In this document: positions 1-11,539 of the stretch, piece by piece
Layout: the number at the start of each line of letters is the position of its first letter
How positions within the stretch are numbered: the stretch's first letter is position 1
From: Diploscapter coronatus
Lineage: Eukaryota > Nematoda > Chromadorea > Rhabditida > Rhabditidae
Assembly: GCA_964036155.1 (NCBI GenBank)
Contig: OZ038422.1
Span: 71,137,201-71,201,200, forward strand
Length of the DNA: 64,000 nt
Direction: 5' to 3'
The notes under the pieces: generated by a model
Seen by the model: the letters and a program-made list of their open reading frames with translations, nothing else
Database searches by the model: none
What the model was told of the DNA's origin: nothing
Made by a program: the position numbers and the translations under genes

Positions 1-39
1 TCTTCTTCTAAAGCTATGAACGCTGCAAAAATGAAATTT

Positions 40-222
40 TTAAACGAGTACCAAGAAATTGGGCGCTTGGTGTAGGGCAGCTTGAACTCTTGTTCGATTC
101 GAATGACGCTTTCCAAGAGCAGGGACTTTCAAGCCATCGATTGTCTTTGTCGGCTTTTTCTTGGTATCTTTGTCATTCTTCTTCACAGCTTGGGCTCGTG
201 CACGTTTCAGAGTTCGTGCCAT
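40..222 (-). CDS. N-terminal exon of a small basic protein, probably running off the left edge
   Basis: The reading frame opens at ATG 222 just downstream of a TTTTCAG acceptor (AG at 231-230), which looks like a trans-splice or 5' splice site. It encodes about 60 residues rich in Lys, Arg and Ala (start MARTLKRARAQAVKK), with no signal peptide or membrane segment, so a nuclear or nucleolar protein is plausible. The frame stops at 42-40. However, a GT (GTACTC) at 51 could be a splice donor, so the protein may continue to the left of the window. A gcag acceptor at 26-23 would make an intron of only 29 bases and an immediate stop, so I do not favour it. I do not recognise the family. Confidence 0.45.
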   Translation of the reverse strand: MARTLKRARAQAVKKNDKDTKKKPTKTIDGLKVPALGKRHSNRTRVQAALHQAPNFLVLV

Positions 223-339
223 TCCAAGTCTGAAAATGAATTTAATGTTTTCACGATCAAAGTTTATAAACTTGAGTATCGAGTCAATTTTTCGAATGGA
301 TGTTCCTATGGCATTTTTTTTACAAATAATCTAAAATGA

Positions 340-2599
340 GTAACAAGATACGATGGAATCATTTTTGAACGTTTTCAATGATAAACATGTCTAAATATCG
401 ATCAGAATTGTCCGTATTTGTAAAAGGACATGGGAATTTTTTGGCGAATGAAATGGGCTGGAAAAGATTCGAACTTCGCAAAAAATCAAAACAGATCGAA
501 GTTTTTGCTGTGTTTGTGGCTGTTGGTGAGGTTTTTCGTCTTTTCGCCCCGCAATTTTTTCAGTCGTTACTCTGTTTCACGGGTTCTCTCGCACTGCAGA
601 AAGAAGGCAGGGAAGGAGGAATGGAAAAGAATGGCATGCCACAGCAGGGAGAGTGGATAGGAATAAGTGAAAAAACCTTGGAATGGAGGGCAGAGACGCA
701 GAGAGGGCTGTGCAGAAACTGAACAGAACAGAATGACTCGAAAAGTATTCAAAGGACTATCTGAGGGAAGATGTTAATCAGGAACGTGAAGTCTATAAAC
801 GAATCAGTATCTTGTGCAATAATGCTGAATATCAAAGATATGGATTACTAGTGAAATTTCATGATCAACGTTCTATAAAGTTGGGAGAAAGCTAATTGCT
901 TGGCACGATTTTCAGCCCGACTATTTTCGAAGAAATTCTCGGAATAAATATGTAGTTTAGCGAAACTTTTCGAAAAAGACAATTAGAAATTCCAAATTCA
1001 AAATGCAAGCACAATATCGCCCAGACAACTATGTTTCTTGAAGCGAGATAAGAACGAAGTTTGCAATACTCAAAGCGGAATGAAAAATGAAAATTAGAGA
1101 GATTCTGTGAGAAAGGTGAGAAGAAATCATTTGATGACAAATCCACTAAACAAATAAATGAAAACCGTCTACAAACTTGGCAGATTCATTTCATTGCATT
1201 TTGCACTCGGCATGATGCCATCATAGGGTAAAAACTACGATTAGATGAGAAGGTGCATAGGAAACTGATAATTTTCTTACTTTCCAATGCTATCAACTTG
1301 AAAATAGTTGTTCAAAACGTTTTGAAATGCTAACATATTCGAAATTCACATAGAAAATATTACACTTGAGCAAGTAGTCTTTATTCTCAACTACACTAAA
1401 CTTTGGTGTCACTTTAGAATTAGCCGAAACAATGAAACTTTCTAAATTAGACATTCACTTTTCGAAAATAGACGAAAATTTAGCGAAAATATCTACGTTA
1501 TGCATGGCTTAGTTGCCTAGAAACATTTTCACTCTTGAGGCTTATGGCAAGAAAGAAGAAACTGGCGCTGAACAATTAAATGATGATTACATACAAACAA
1601 TCTAATCAAAGATAGAGATCCTGCAAGATAAATAAAATCTTGTACGTGGCTAGAAATTAGAATTGCTATTTCAAAGTATTTGAAAAATCTGTTCAGACTT
1701 CTAGAAGATGACTTGTAAATCGAGCATTTTAAATAGCCTTACATAATCGAAAATATACGCCGAAATTCGCGACCAGACAAACATCGCAAACATCATTAAA
1801 CCCGGTGGTTTGTCCGTCTGCATTCTGCATTCGAACTATCTCTCTCTCTCTCATTTCTCCCTTGCCCTGTTCTCTGTCTTTGCAACGCTCTGACGCACCG
1901 ACACTTCGCCGCTATCAGTTTCGAAAGCATGCGAAACGCGCGAACTTGATTCATCCTTATTGAAAATTAGTGAAAGATGATTTTTCGAAAATATTGTAAA
2001 TGATTTATCGTCGAAGATCGACTATGCGTGATGGAATTAAAAGCGTTCAATTTTATAAACCATTTGAGACGATTTTTGCATCAGGATTGATAACATTTCA
2101 TCGATTCAAGTAGTGTTTAACGACAATGTGAGAATCGAGTAATGCAATTTACGGATAAATGCCTGCTTTTTTCTGGCAATGTTATAATGCCAGAAAAAAG
2201 TGAACTTTCAGGATAAAAATGGTAAGGAATGGAATTTGCTCAAACGAAACATCTTTTCTAGTCAGCTGTTTGAATTAAAAAAAAATTTGAAGAATTTCTT
2301 AGATACAGTCATCAATTTGCTGCAAAGTGCATGTATTATCAACCGAACTCAACTCAAATTACTAATACTGAGGATATGTCATTATTCGAAAATTTTCACT
2401 CTAAATCATATATTATTCTGCATATAAACAATAAATAATTATGAAATTCGAAAAGTTCCCTGATTCTAGGATTGAAATTTGAAAAAAGAAAACTATAAAT
2501 GATCAATTACCATTAAACTTGTATAGAAAAGTCTTATACAAAAAAAAGTGATAAAATCATGGACTTATGGCAACACGAATCATGAAAAATAATATAATT
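340..2599. other. Intergenic, no convincing gene
   Basis: AT-rich sequence with no exon chain I can support. The short open frames at 378-722 and 892-1146 have unstructured composition and no splice context. Around 1790-1950 there is a GC-richer patch that includes a (CT)n run near 1837-1852; it looks like a promoter-type region but has no gene attached to it. A perfect hairpin lies at 2166-2200. Confidence 0.5.
2166..2200. repeat. Perfect 13-bp inverted repeat (hairpin)
   Basis: The arm at 2166-2178 (CTTTTTTCTGGCA) is exactly complementary to 2188-2200, with a 9-base loop. It lies about 400 bases past the lactamase stop codon, on its 3' side. It could be a tiny transposon relic or an RNA hairpin. 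Nothing in the sequence decides its role. Confidence 0.7.
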
Positions 2600-5150
2600 T
2601 CAAGATTTACGCAATGAAAAAATCGAATAGACTTCATTGAGTATATTCATGAATGGTGTGCACAATATCCCGCTTCCAGTCTTCAGGCCATTCGAAAGAT
2701 AAGCTATCACTGTGTCAGTCCATGGATCAACATAAATGTATTGCCCACCAAATCCTGGATGCCCAAATGTGTAGGCTCCCTGAATAACTTTTTCTTTCTA
2801 AGCAAAAAATATCGTCAACTTGTGGTAGATATTAGTTTCATTATTGTTTTCTATAAATCGAATAAAAATACGACATATACTGCACTAATGCTCTAGAGAG
2901 AAAGACGTATCGTCTGTTTTCCGCGAATTGCTTGTTCCCGAAAAAAATAGCGACTTCGTGAAGGTTTGGAATACGTTATCAAAACGTTCAAGCTGACGAC
3001 AACTGTCTGCTATTTGCACTTTTTCATTTCTTCAGAGCAGTCAAGTTCTTCATTTCTGCATCAAAATTCAAGTCCTCCATCAAGCAGACAGTTAAAGTCT
3101 GCTCCGTAGGAATGAAGAAGTGGGAATGACAGAAATTTATCGTTAGTCTGTGCGTTTTGTTGATATATTCAAAATTTTCATAAGTTCGTGTTTTTTTCCG
3201 AAAACAGTCACTTCGTGGGAAAGAGACGATATAAATATCGCAGTGAACAAAGAATTCTTGTATTGTAGGCTCTTCAAAAGAAAGTTTTATCAAAGTCTCG
3301 TTTTCAAGGCAACTTTAATCTTACAACTTACTTGTATGAATGGGTGTGGTTCATAGAAGAAACCATGCCCTTTATTGATTGGCCATAGCACGACTTGTTC
3401 GACATGCCAAGACGTCAGAGTTGGTTTGACGATTTTCGACAATGTATGATTCGAAATGAGCTTTCCAGATAGCATGTACGAGAATAAGCGCGCTATTTCG
3501 GCAGCGGACGTTGCTCCAGTCACTGCAGCTAGCGGCAGTGATATGATTGACGGATCGTTCAAAGTTACTTGGTCCTGAAAGGAAGCGAGCCTTAGATTAT
3601 CTGTGGATCCACAAGACTACCCAGTCTACCCGTAACCAAGGCGTATTCCAAGTCAGTTTGTTTGCAATGTCATCAAATCTTGCATGAAATACTCCGATTA
3701 GTACCAAAAGTCGTGGGTCCTGGATTATTGATAGCTTTTTTTTATTATCGGATAGTTTTATAGTACCCTAGCTACATCACGAATGTATTCCCAAAATCCA
3801 GCCGACGTCACTTTAGTGATTCTTTTACGATTTTCTTCATTGACGCCTATATGAACATCAATTCCTAAAATTTATCATCGCCGACTTATCTCGCATAATT
3901 TCAACCATGTGCATCGGCAATTTCGTCCTTTAGAAACTGCGCCACATTTCTTCGTTTTGGATCGACACTCATAACGATTCCATCTAATATCAGGCCAAAT
4001 GTTACGGGATGATATCCTTTCAATTTTGATGACTATCGTGATTTTCGAGATAAGTCTACCTGAAGCAGTTCCTGGCTCCCAAATCGGCGTTACATTTGCG
4101 ACTTTCGCAATAATTTTACCACTTCTTATGTCATCGAGGGATATTTGCTCACCGACAAGATATGGAACTCCTGCCTACGATATTCCTTTATCTCGAATCA
4201 CATATTGGCGAATTTTTACGCTATGTGTCAGGACATCTTCAATCGTAGTATTTTCTTTGCCATTTGTTCCATATTCAGACCAGTATTTAGTAACTTTATC
4301 CTCGTAATGCAATAGTCCTCGATCAACTAGAACAGCGATGACTACTGAAGCAATTGCCTGAAAATTATCCAACAATTACCGATTGGAGCGGGAGAGGACT
4401 TCATAAAAATTGAAAATCAGCCATATATTAGAGACACAGAAAGAGAAAAATCTCTTCATTCTCAATATCAATAATTAGCCTATCGGTTGTCAATGGTAGT
4501 TCAAAAATCGACCAGTACCAGTGCGCTAGCCGATCGGTAGTAATTTTTGGGAAAAAATCAATCAGTATCTAGCTGGTAATAACTGATTGTATTTTGTATT
4601 ACCGATCAGTACCGACTGGATAGCGATTCATTTTTCTCAAAAATTACTATCGATCGGCTAACGCACTAGTACTGACTGGTTTTTTTCCGACTACCATTGG
4701 CATTGATATGTTAATGATTGATATTGGGAATGTTGAGAATTTGATAACCATAACACGTGCCAGTTTAAGATAATTTACGTGTGTAGACCTTACCTTGGTG
4801 ATAGAAAACAACGGGGTGATAGTTTTCGGATTCCACCTTCGACCTTCGTTTCGGTCCGCATATCCTCCCCAGAGATTGACGATCTGTTCTCCACGATGAT
4901 AAATACTCAAAGATGCTCCTTCTCTTTCATACTCTGCAGCAAAGTTATATCTAAAATGATAATGAAAGATGCTCCTAGATCTGACTTACCTGAAGACTTC
5001 TTCTACTCTTTTGAAACGACGCTTAGCATATCCTCGGATAGTATCGGAATTATCTCGAGCAAATGAATTGTAAAAGACGTAGGGACAACTAATTAGGTAG
5101 ACGAGAAATAAAATTTTCAACGAGTTATCACATGATAAAAGTCGATACAT
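2600..5150 (-). CDS. Beta-lactamase-domain (serine hydrolase, S12-type) protein, 9 exons, 430 aa
   Basis: Exons: 5150-4990, 4950-4794, 4357-4220, 4174-4060, 4016-3906, 3864-3767, 3719-3630, 3574-3332, 2779-2600; all phases agree. The protein begins with a hydrophobic stretch (residues about 12-28) suiting a signal anchor. The fold's marks follow: GGYAD before SxxK at residues 103-106 (SITK, the expected nucleophile and base), THSAG, WEPGTAS, GYH at 191-193, and a C-terminal GHPGFGG (about 377-383) in place of KTG. This matches the metazoan LACT family, which derives from bacterial penicillin-binding-type enzymes. C. elegans has several such genes, mostly of unknown substrate, so antibiotic resistance is not implied. 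The exon 5 acceptor is AAAG rather than CAG. Intron 2 carries a palindromic element. Start 5150 was chosen because it is the only ATG that gives a hydrophobic leader in frame. Confidence 0.9.
4489..4702. mobile_element. Long palindromic MITE-like element in lactamase intron 2
   Basis: The left arm (about 4489-4549) and right arm (about 4640-4702) are imperfect inverted copies over roughly 60 bases, sharing blocks such as CAATGGTAGT, CCAGT, AGTGCG, TAGCCGATCG and TAGTAATTTTT. The element lies wholly within the 436-base intron 2 of the lactamase gene. It has no coding capacity, so it is a non-autonomous element or a foldback. I could not identify a clear target-site duplication. Confidence 0.7.
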
Positions 5151-5507
5151 TTGTAGTGGTTCCAGTTTTGCAAAATGGTATTAGTTCTGCCATAGTTTGG
5201 GGGTAACAGACGCTAACTGATGGTCGCAATTTTTGCGAAAAATGAGTGTAGAATCGCATAAATTATGAAATAACAACTTCATCTATGTAAATTATGCGCA
5301 TGCACATTATGATGCATGGGTCAAGATAAAAAAGAAATAAACCCGATTATTTTGTAAGGCAATGCTAGTGGTAAATTATATGCGAATGCGAATTATACTA
5401 GAGATGAAATAATTGAGATTACAAAATATCATCAAACATTTATTAATCAACAATAAGATTTTATTTTTTTAAATCGCAGCTTCAATTATCAATTGGAAAG
5501 CACTCAT

Positions 5508-5789
5508 TCAAGCAGGCGAAGAATAGCATGCCATGATGCAGTCCATCATCGATTCGAAGTTGTTAGAATTGCCTCCACAACCACCATAAATGAATTCTCT
5601 GCATTGTCCGGTGCTCGTGTCGAACGCATATCTAAAAATTGGTGAAAGAATAACAATTGTCAAGCGAAATTACCTTCTGAAATAAGCCAGGCACGATCCA
5701 GTTTTAATCGGCAGTCTGCATCGAGAGTCAGATTGAGCTGCCGTTAGATAAAATAAAATAATAGCCATAAAAAGATAGAATATTTGCAT
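5508..5789 (-). CDS. Secreted single-domain Kunitz (BPTI-type) protein 1, 79 aa
   Basis: Two exons, 5789-5674 and 5631-5508, with a 42-base intron of phase 2. An N-terminal signal peptide ([20 protein letters not shown]) leads into one Kunitz domain with all six cysteines in standard spacing, including the FIYGGCGGN core and the NNF segment. The residue after the second cysteine (the P1 position) is Leu, which would suit a chymotrypsin- or elastase-like target rather than trypsin. A TATA-like TATTTATAG lies upstream near 5852, and a possible trans-splice acceptor l ies about 15 bases before the ATG. It belongs to a three-gene same-strand cluster with identical exon design. The domain is clear; the target protease is inferred only from the P1 residue. 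Confidence 0.92.
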
Positions 5790-6131
5790 TTTTGGAAAAG
5801 ATAGTCTAAAATTGATACCTGAGACTGGTGACGCTTCTTCCTCTATAAATAGGCAGTCGTCAACAGTGCAATTTCGTTGGTCTGCCGATTTTGATTGAAT
5901 GGATTAGTAACCAAAAGTAAATATTTTGAGTGTGCATACAAGTTGCGTGACGTGTGAGAACATATGATTTTATTACAATTTGTACAGGTTAGACAGATTG
6001 AGGGAAAACAATATGTACATAGAAGAAAATCTCATAAAAATGATTTTGCATCAATTAATTACTGACTATGCCCATAAACCCATAAAATATCGTAATTTTC
6101 ACAAACTCTTGAGTTGGAACAAAAATTCAAT

Positions 6132-6432
6132 TCAGCCTTGTTGATTCTGCTCACACGTCTTGCAACATTCCTCGTATGTTTGGAAATTGTTCGCGTTCCC
6201 TTCGCAACCTCCATAAGTAAATTGGACACATTTGCATAGTTTTGAATCATAGGCATATCTGAAAAAGTTTAATCTAATTTAACTCTTTAAATGTGTAGAT
6301 TTACCTTGGAAATAGAGCCATACAAGGTCCAGTAGTAATCGGCAAATTACATGGATAGTTGGGGTTGGGTTGCTGAGCTGTCGTTAGATGAATTGCCATG
6401 ATGAGCAGGGAATAGAGAAGGATGATGAACAT
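6132..6432 (-). CDS. Secreted single-domain Kunitz protein 2, 84 aa
   Basis: Exons 6432-6305 and 6258-6132, split at the same place and phase as its neighbours. The signal peptide is followed by a short Gln/Pro/Asn-rich linker and one Kunitz domain ([12 protein letters not shown]). P1 is Met. It has two extra cysteines (in LCKC and ECC), giving eight, so it may form an additional disulfide or be unpaired. Upstream there is a good TATA box (CTATAAAAGG on the minus strand, 6520-6511) and a CACGTG E-box at about 6503-6508. This suggests it is transcribed from its own promoter rather than an operon. Confidence 0.92.
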
Positions 6433-7191
6433 TTGTCGAGTTTTTCAACAAATGGGTAATTGTTTGTAGAGCTGATTTCAAGTGAAACCTGTTTTCGTAA
6501 TTCACGTGGTCCTTTTATAGCAGAGATTTTGATTGGGAAGTTTCTTTAGGTTTCATGAAACACAATGAGTAACAAAAAAGGTAAATATTTTGGGATAAAA
6601 ATATTTGAATAATCCTCAAGTTTGCAAAATCGTGTGATTCAATGAAACTTGGATAAACCCCGCGCATTCCAGGATTGCAATGGTTCTGTGATTCATATGT
6701 TTCTAGAAGTCTGTATCCTTTCTGCAAAAATCATCATAAATGAAGAAAAAATGAAAATATGCGGTGTTAGCTCACCTAAAATAGAATAAGTTGGGAAAAG
6801 CTGCACAAGTGCTAGATCAAACTCCTGACTTTTTGTTATGAATTATAGATTCTCAATTTCATTGGGAATCGATTCAATAATATTTTGCAAAGAATCAAAC
6901 AATTCGATCCCAAGATTTAATGGATCAAAAGAACGAACAAACATGAAAATGTACTTTTTCATTAAAATCGAATGATCAGGAATGGAATGAATTTCTTGGT
7001 AGGTCTCAATGCACGACATACAAAAGATAAAAATTTTCTCTAACAGTGCAGAATTAATACATTTTTAGATTAGATGGAATTTTTATGCTAAAATTAAACC
7101 AGAGTGATTATATTGAGCATTTATTCACAGAGAAAGTCAAATAATTCGATCAATTCAACAAAACGAATTATATTATGTACTACGAAGAAAT

Positions 7192-7589
7192 TTATTTCGT
7201 TCTGCAAGTCCTCTGGCATTCATTGAGAGTCCTGAAGTTGTTCTCATTTCCTCGGCAGCCACCGTAGCTGAACACGCGACATCTATTGGTTCTCTGATCG
7301 AAGGCCCATCTGAAATTGAAAATTTTCCACTTTTTACTTCCTCGAATAGATATCAGAAACTGATGTTACTTTATAAAAAATCATTATTAATTCATTAAAA
7401 AAAAAATCTTCCCAACCTTCTTATCATAGCCCTGCACGGTCCGACGACGATTGGCTGTCGACAGGGATGCGACCTGCTTGGAATTTGTTTTTCAAAAGAT
7501 CCTCTCGACTTGATTTCATTGCTTTTACCATTGCGTGCTGAGACGAAAGCGAACACCACGAAGAGCGCAATAATGAGGAAGAAACGCAT
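7192..7589 (-). CDS. Secreted single-domain Kunitz protein 3, 96 aa
   Basis: Exons 7589-7417 and 7309-7192, with the same intron position (just before the W/YAFD segment) as the other two. The signal peptide is [18 protein letters not shown], followed by a basic/Ser-rich spacer of about 20 residues and one Kunitz domain with six cysteines ([12 protein letters not shown]). P1 is Arg, which predicts trypsin-like targets, unlike the Leu and Met of its neighbours. A TTTCCAG acceptor directly precedes the ATG, consistent with trans-splicing. Confidence 0.92.
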
Positions 7590-9185
7590 TTTCTGGAAAT
7601 AATATATTTTCGATCACAATGATTTGGAAGGGTGCACGATATTTGATTTGCTTCATTAATTAATTTTTTATGAAACTTGTAAAATGATAATATTCGATAA
7701 GCTCAACGAGTTTCACAAATAATATATGCTCATCATACGTGAACGAGTGAAGCAAAACAAAATTTAATGGATTATTTGAAATTTTATGAACCGTTGTTTT
7801 CTAAGCGCCCGATTTTATATGGAGACCGTCGATGATAGAAAACCATGAAATTAATCATGAATTGAGTGAAATAATGAGAAAGAATGAATTAATTAACCAT
7901 CATCATTCTATTTATAAGCATATTGACCGACTAACAGATGCGAAAAAGGTGAACAAGGAAATTGTGATCCTTTTCGTTTCCATTCATGTATTTATGCCCT
8001 TACACATAAACAAGCGCATCCCACGCTGACAATACATCTGTGCAATTCACATAAAACGAAAACAAATCGGCGATGAATAATCGCGCAGTTAAGCTAATCG
8101 AGCATAATAACCCGATAATTTTGGCCAACAAGCCACAAATATCGATTTTTTGATTAACAAATTTCTTGATATTTCATATTAAAAAATCTAGACATATGAC
8201 ATTAACTTTTCAACGAATAGTTTGATTTTTGATACCATTTGCACAAATGAGCATCACAGAGCAAATTAGAAGATTATCATCAAAATAACACAAGAAGATG
8301 GTTACGTTGAAAGACTAAAGGATAATTGAAAATCACTGCAAGACGTTAATGAAAAATCGAGAAAAGTTAGTTGACTAATCGTTGAAAAAGTTAAAAATCG
8401 TGCAGCAGGTAATAACATTTATCTAGCCCCAAGATAATTCGATTAGAGACTTGATAAAGTTATGAATCGTTCTCTTCATTGCTTCATCAGAATCAGGTGG
8501 ATTGTTATGATAGTTTTCTGACACTGATATGCTCACTACGCATCTGAAATTTACTTCGCCATAATTCATCGAGCAAATTGTTGATTTACTCAGGTTGAAG
8601 CTAAATTCGTGTCAGATTATTTAACCTGTATTTTCTAGCTTTATTTTCCAAATAAGCCTACTTATTCTTTAGTGATACTTCACTGGCTCAATTTACGAAT
8701 GGTAATGCACTTTTTCAATTCGAGATATAGAATGGTACTATTTTTAATAGTAGAACAAGGAAACAAGAATCCTGTTTTCTCACCTACCTAGGCAGATTTT
8801 TAGTCCAATAGGGAAATATAAAGTGGGGATCCGTAAAGCTAATATTTTCTATAGAAAATTGACGCGTAAACGGGTCCGGAGTAGGGTTTTAGCGGAGAAT
8901 TTTGACTTAAGGGAGTTCGCGTTAAGAACCCAGTTCAAATCCTGCCTAAGTCCGAATAAGATATGAAACATCAATTCATATCAGTTTTGGGCGGAAACTC
9001 CGTTTCCGCTTTTCGAAGTTTTAAAATGAAATTTTCGTTTCCAATTTTCGAAATCTGAAAATGCGCTTTTCGTCCACACTGATCCATATCAACCTTTTTG
9101 GTGTTTATTAATTTATATTATCAAAAGTTTTTAAGAATTTTAGAGTAACACGACACGACCTCCTCGTCTTCTTAGCCCTGAAGCT
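7590..9185. other. Intergenic, apart from one degenerate repeat
   Basis: No supported gene. The open frame at 7832-8029 has no splice context and unremarkable composition. A diverged copy of a MITE described separately lies near 8782-8953. Confidence 0.5.
8782..8953. mobile_element. Diverged copy of the CCTAGGCAG-terminus MITE
   Basis: It begins with CCTAGGCAG and ends with CTGCCTAAG, and shares internal blocks (TTTTT, GGGG, TTCTATAGAAA, TAA-GGG, CGCGTT) in the same order with the better-preserved element at 16977-17156. It is non-coding and 5' of the first receptor gene. Confidence 0.6.
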
Positions 9186-10922
9186 ATGATTATTTATTCA
9201 TTCACGGTTCAATCTATCGGCATTATTATCAGTCTCGTCGCTCTTTTCGCGTTGCTCCGAGCTCGAATATTCGTGAAAAATCCAATTTTCGTCTATGCAA
9301 TGATAATGCTTGTAGTGAATATAATTGCTGAAATGCTCGATAATGTCCATAATTTGCCTTCGTTCTATGCGGGAGAATCCATTTTCTGTAAGCAATTTGT
9401 TATCAACTGGATATTATAATTTCGATTTTAAATTTGTAATAATTGAAATATCGAATACACAGCAGCGCAAAAAGTTCGGACACTAACTTGATTCTGAAAA
9501 TCAAATATTCACCGAGTTATGTTGATTCAATGCTGGCAAAACTCGGAATACGGTTATGGCTTGATAACCTTAAAATTATGCCACTTTTCAGTTGATCCTG
9601 TGCAAGATAATCCGATAAAATGACTGTTTCTAAAAATCGCGCTGTGTACAAATTTTACCCCGTCACTCTATATGATAATCTATAACTGAAGATTCAAAAT
9701 ACATTGCAATTTCAGCCCCATTTATGCAGGTCGTGACGATAGCATCAATAAATATAAAGTATTTCTTGGATATGTTTATAACGGTAGTATTCAGTGTTCT
9801 GCATTTAGCGGCTATTTTTCTGCCTACCAAATTCAACCAAATGCGATATGCATTCATGTTCATTCCGATCAGTATTGTTGTTATATTGACTATTATCTGC
9901 ACATGTACGTCATCATCTATTTTTACTGAAGTTACTTTATACAGAATAACTTTCCACAAAATAGCCGTGTCATCAAAATTTCAAATATTATATTTTGTAG
10001 AATTATCGATATTATTTCTGGCTCGTTAAACTTTAAAATCCTTGAAACACATTTTTATTTTCAAAAAAAGCATGACTCTCGATGAAGCTAGAAAGACCAC
10101 GATAAACTCTTAGTTATTTAAGCTCAAAAATTTTAGGCCCAATACTGGCATTTGATATCTATCGATATTATTCGTCTGGTGCTTTCTGGTATTTCGACTT
10201 CAATCATCCGTTTACTCAAATCTATGTCTCATTCGATCTGGTCTTACAGGTTCAAAAATGATGAAGATTCTTGAGAAACCTCAAAGTTTAGGTATTTTGC
10301 GTTAGTGCTCTGATAATAATTGACGTTCTAATTATCTACCATTTGTATTCCCTGAAGAAAACTCACAAAAACGCATTTGTTATTGTGCAGGTAATATACC
10401 AACGCCTGAATTTGTATATTGACTTATCTCTGAATTCTAACATCTTTTGAACGAAGCGAATGCCTACAGTAGTAAGTTAATTAATTTCTGATCATTAGAG
10501 TTCGCACAAAAATTAGGCTTATCCAAAATTAGACTTCATGGCAACACGAACTGCTAAAAATAACTTGATTACTTTATCCTGCGTTAGTAATTAGATAAAA
10601 TTTTAAAGATCGAAAACGATATGATAAACCATAATAATATTCAAGAGAATCATGTTAATTCTTTAGTCGAATAAGGGACTGAGCCGAGAAGCAAAACTGA
10701 CTATACACTTCACGATTCTGGCATCTTGCTTCATATTTTCATCTTTTTGTTTCTACGTGTTGACGAAGTAGGTTCAAAGATCAAACTAATTAGTTTATGA
10801 TTACCTTAATTAATCGATTTAGAAAATTAGGATTCTGGCGAGTCATAACGACATTTTCAAACACTTTGAATTCGAGCAAATGGGCGTTCTATTGCTTCTG
10901 CAATGAGAAAGTGAGAACATGA
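9186..10922 (+). CDS. Nematode serpentine (7TM, chemoreceptor-like) receptor 1, 6 exons, 267 aa
   Basis: Exons: 9186-9387, 9716-9904, 10137-10249, 10292-10390, 10667-10767, 10823-10922; phases are consistent. The protein is almost entirely hydrophobic helices with short loops. It closely parallels the next gene block by block (QSIG, IFVY, GESIFS/QESIFSPFMQ, the AFW motif with aromatic flanks, NSSKWAFY near the C-terminus). Such proteins in worms are chemosensory GPCRs of the Sr superfamily; I cannot assign the class. It has one intron (after exon 3) that the paralog lacks. Exons 3-6 lie inside the segment repeated at 24643-39004, so they reappear without exons 1-2 at 24699-25484. Intron 1 holds a degenerate inverted-repeat element. 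Confidence 0.8.
9458..9668. mobile_element. Degenerate Tc1/mariner-like MITE in receptor 1 intron 1
   Basis: The left end reads CAGCAGCGCAAAAAGTTCGG after a TA. The right end, read in reverse complement, is GAGTGACGGGGTAAAATTTG after a TA, which resembles the terminus of the cleaner element at 23768-23988. The two ends match only loosely. Confidence 0.4.
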
Positions 10923-11539
10923 ATGAAGGAAAAATAATCGAATGGAAAAAGTTAAGATCCGAAATTCGCTGAGATGCTTTTGTTGCAAAAAGAAACAGAT
11001 CGTGGTTGGATCTTCAGACCGATACACACATAATCGAGACCCTACATAATTATTATTCAAATTGAATTTTATTTTTTAATCGTCTTAATATAAATTTGCA
11101 TTTAGATTTGAAAGTCGATAAATTTATTATTCATCCAGAGCCAGACAAGTAGCATTCACATACATGACGTGACTGATTTCTGGACTATTTTCACGGAATT
11201 GTGAATTGTCACGTTAAGATCAGCACGACAAAAGATTGAAAATAACTTTTCATAATTAGCAATTCATCTAGAAACATTCACATCAACACGTATTAGTCAA
11301 ATACATATTCCTTGAAGTCATCCAAGTATAAAATATTATTATTTTGAGTGTCTCGGATATTTTGTATCCTTTATTGTGCAACATATTCTATTACATCGGA
11401 AAATCTCATCTATTTTTGTAGTAGAAATATATTTTTTACATTTCCCAATTGTATTTGATTCTCATCTTTAGTCGTATTCAACAAATTGTGCATACTTTTC
11501 AGTAGTTCATAAGTTCCTGTTTTAGTCGGGAGATCAAAA

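Noticed and set aside
378..722. 114-codon plus-strand open frame near the left end
   Set aside because: No signal, splice or family evidence, and a second frame is equally open here.
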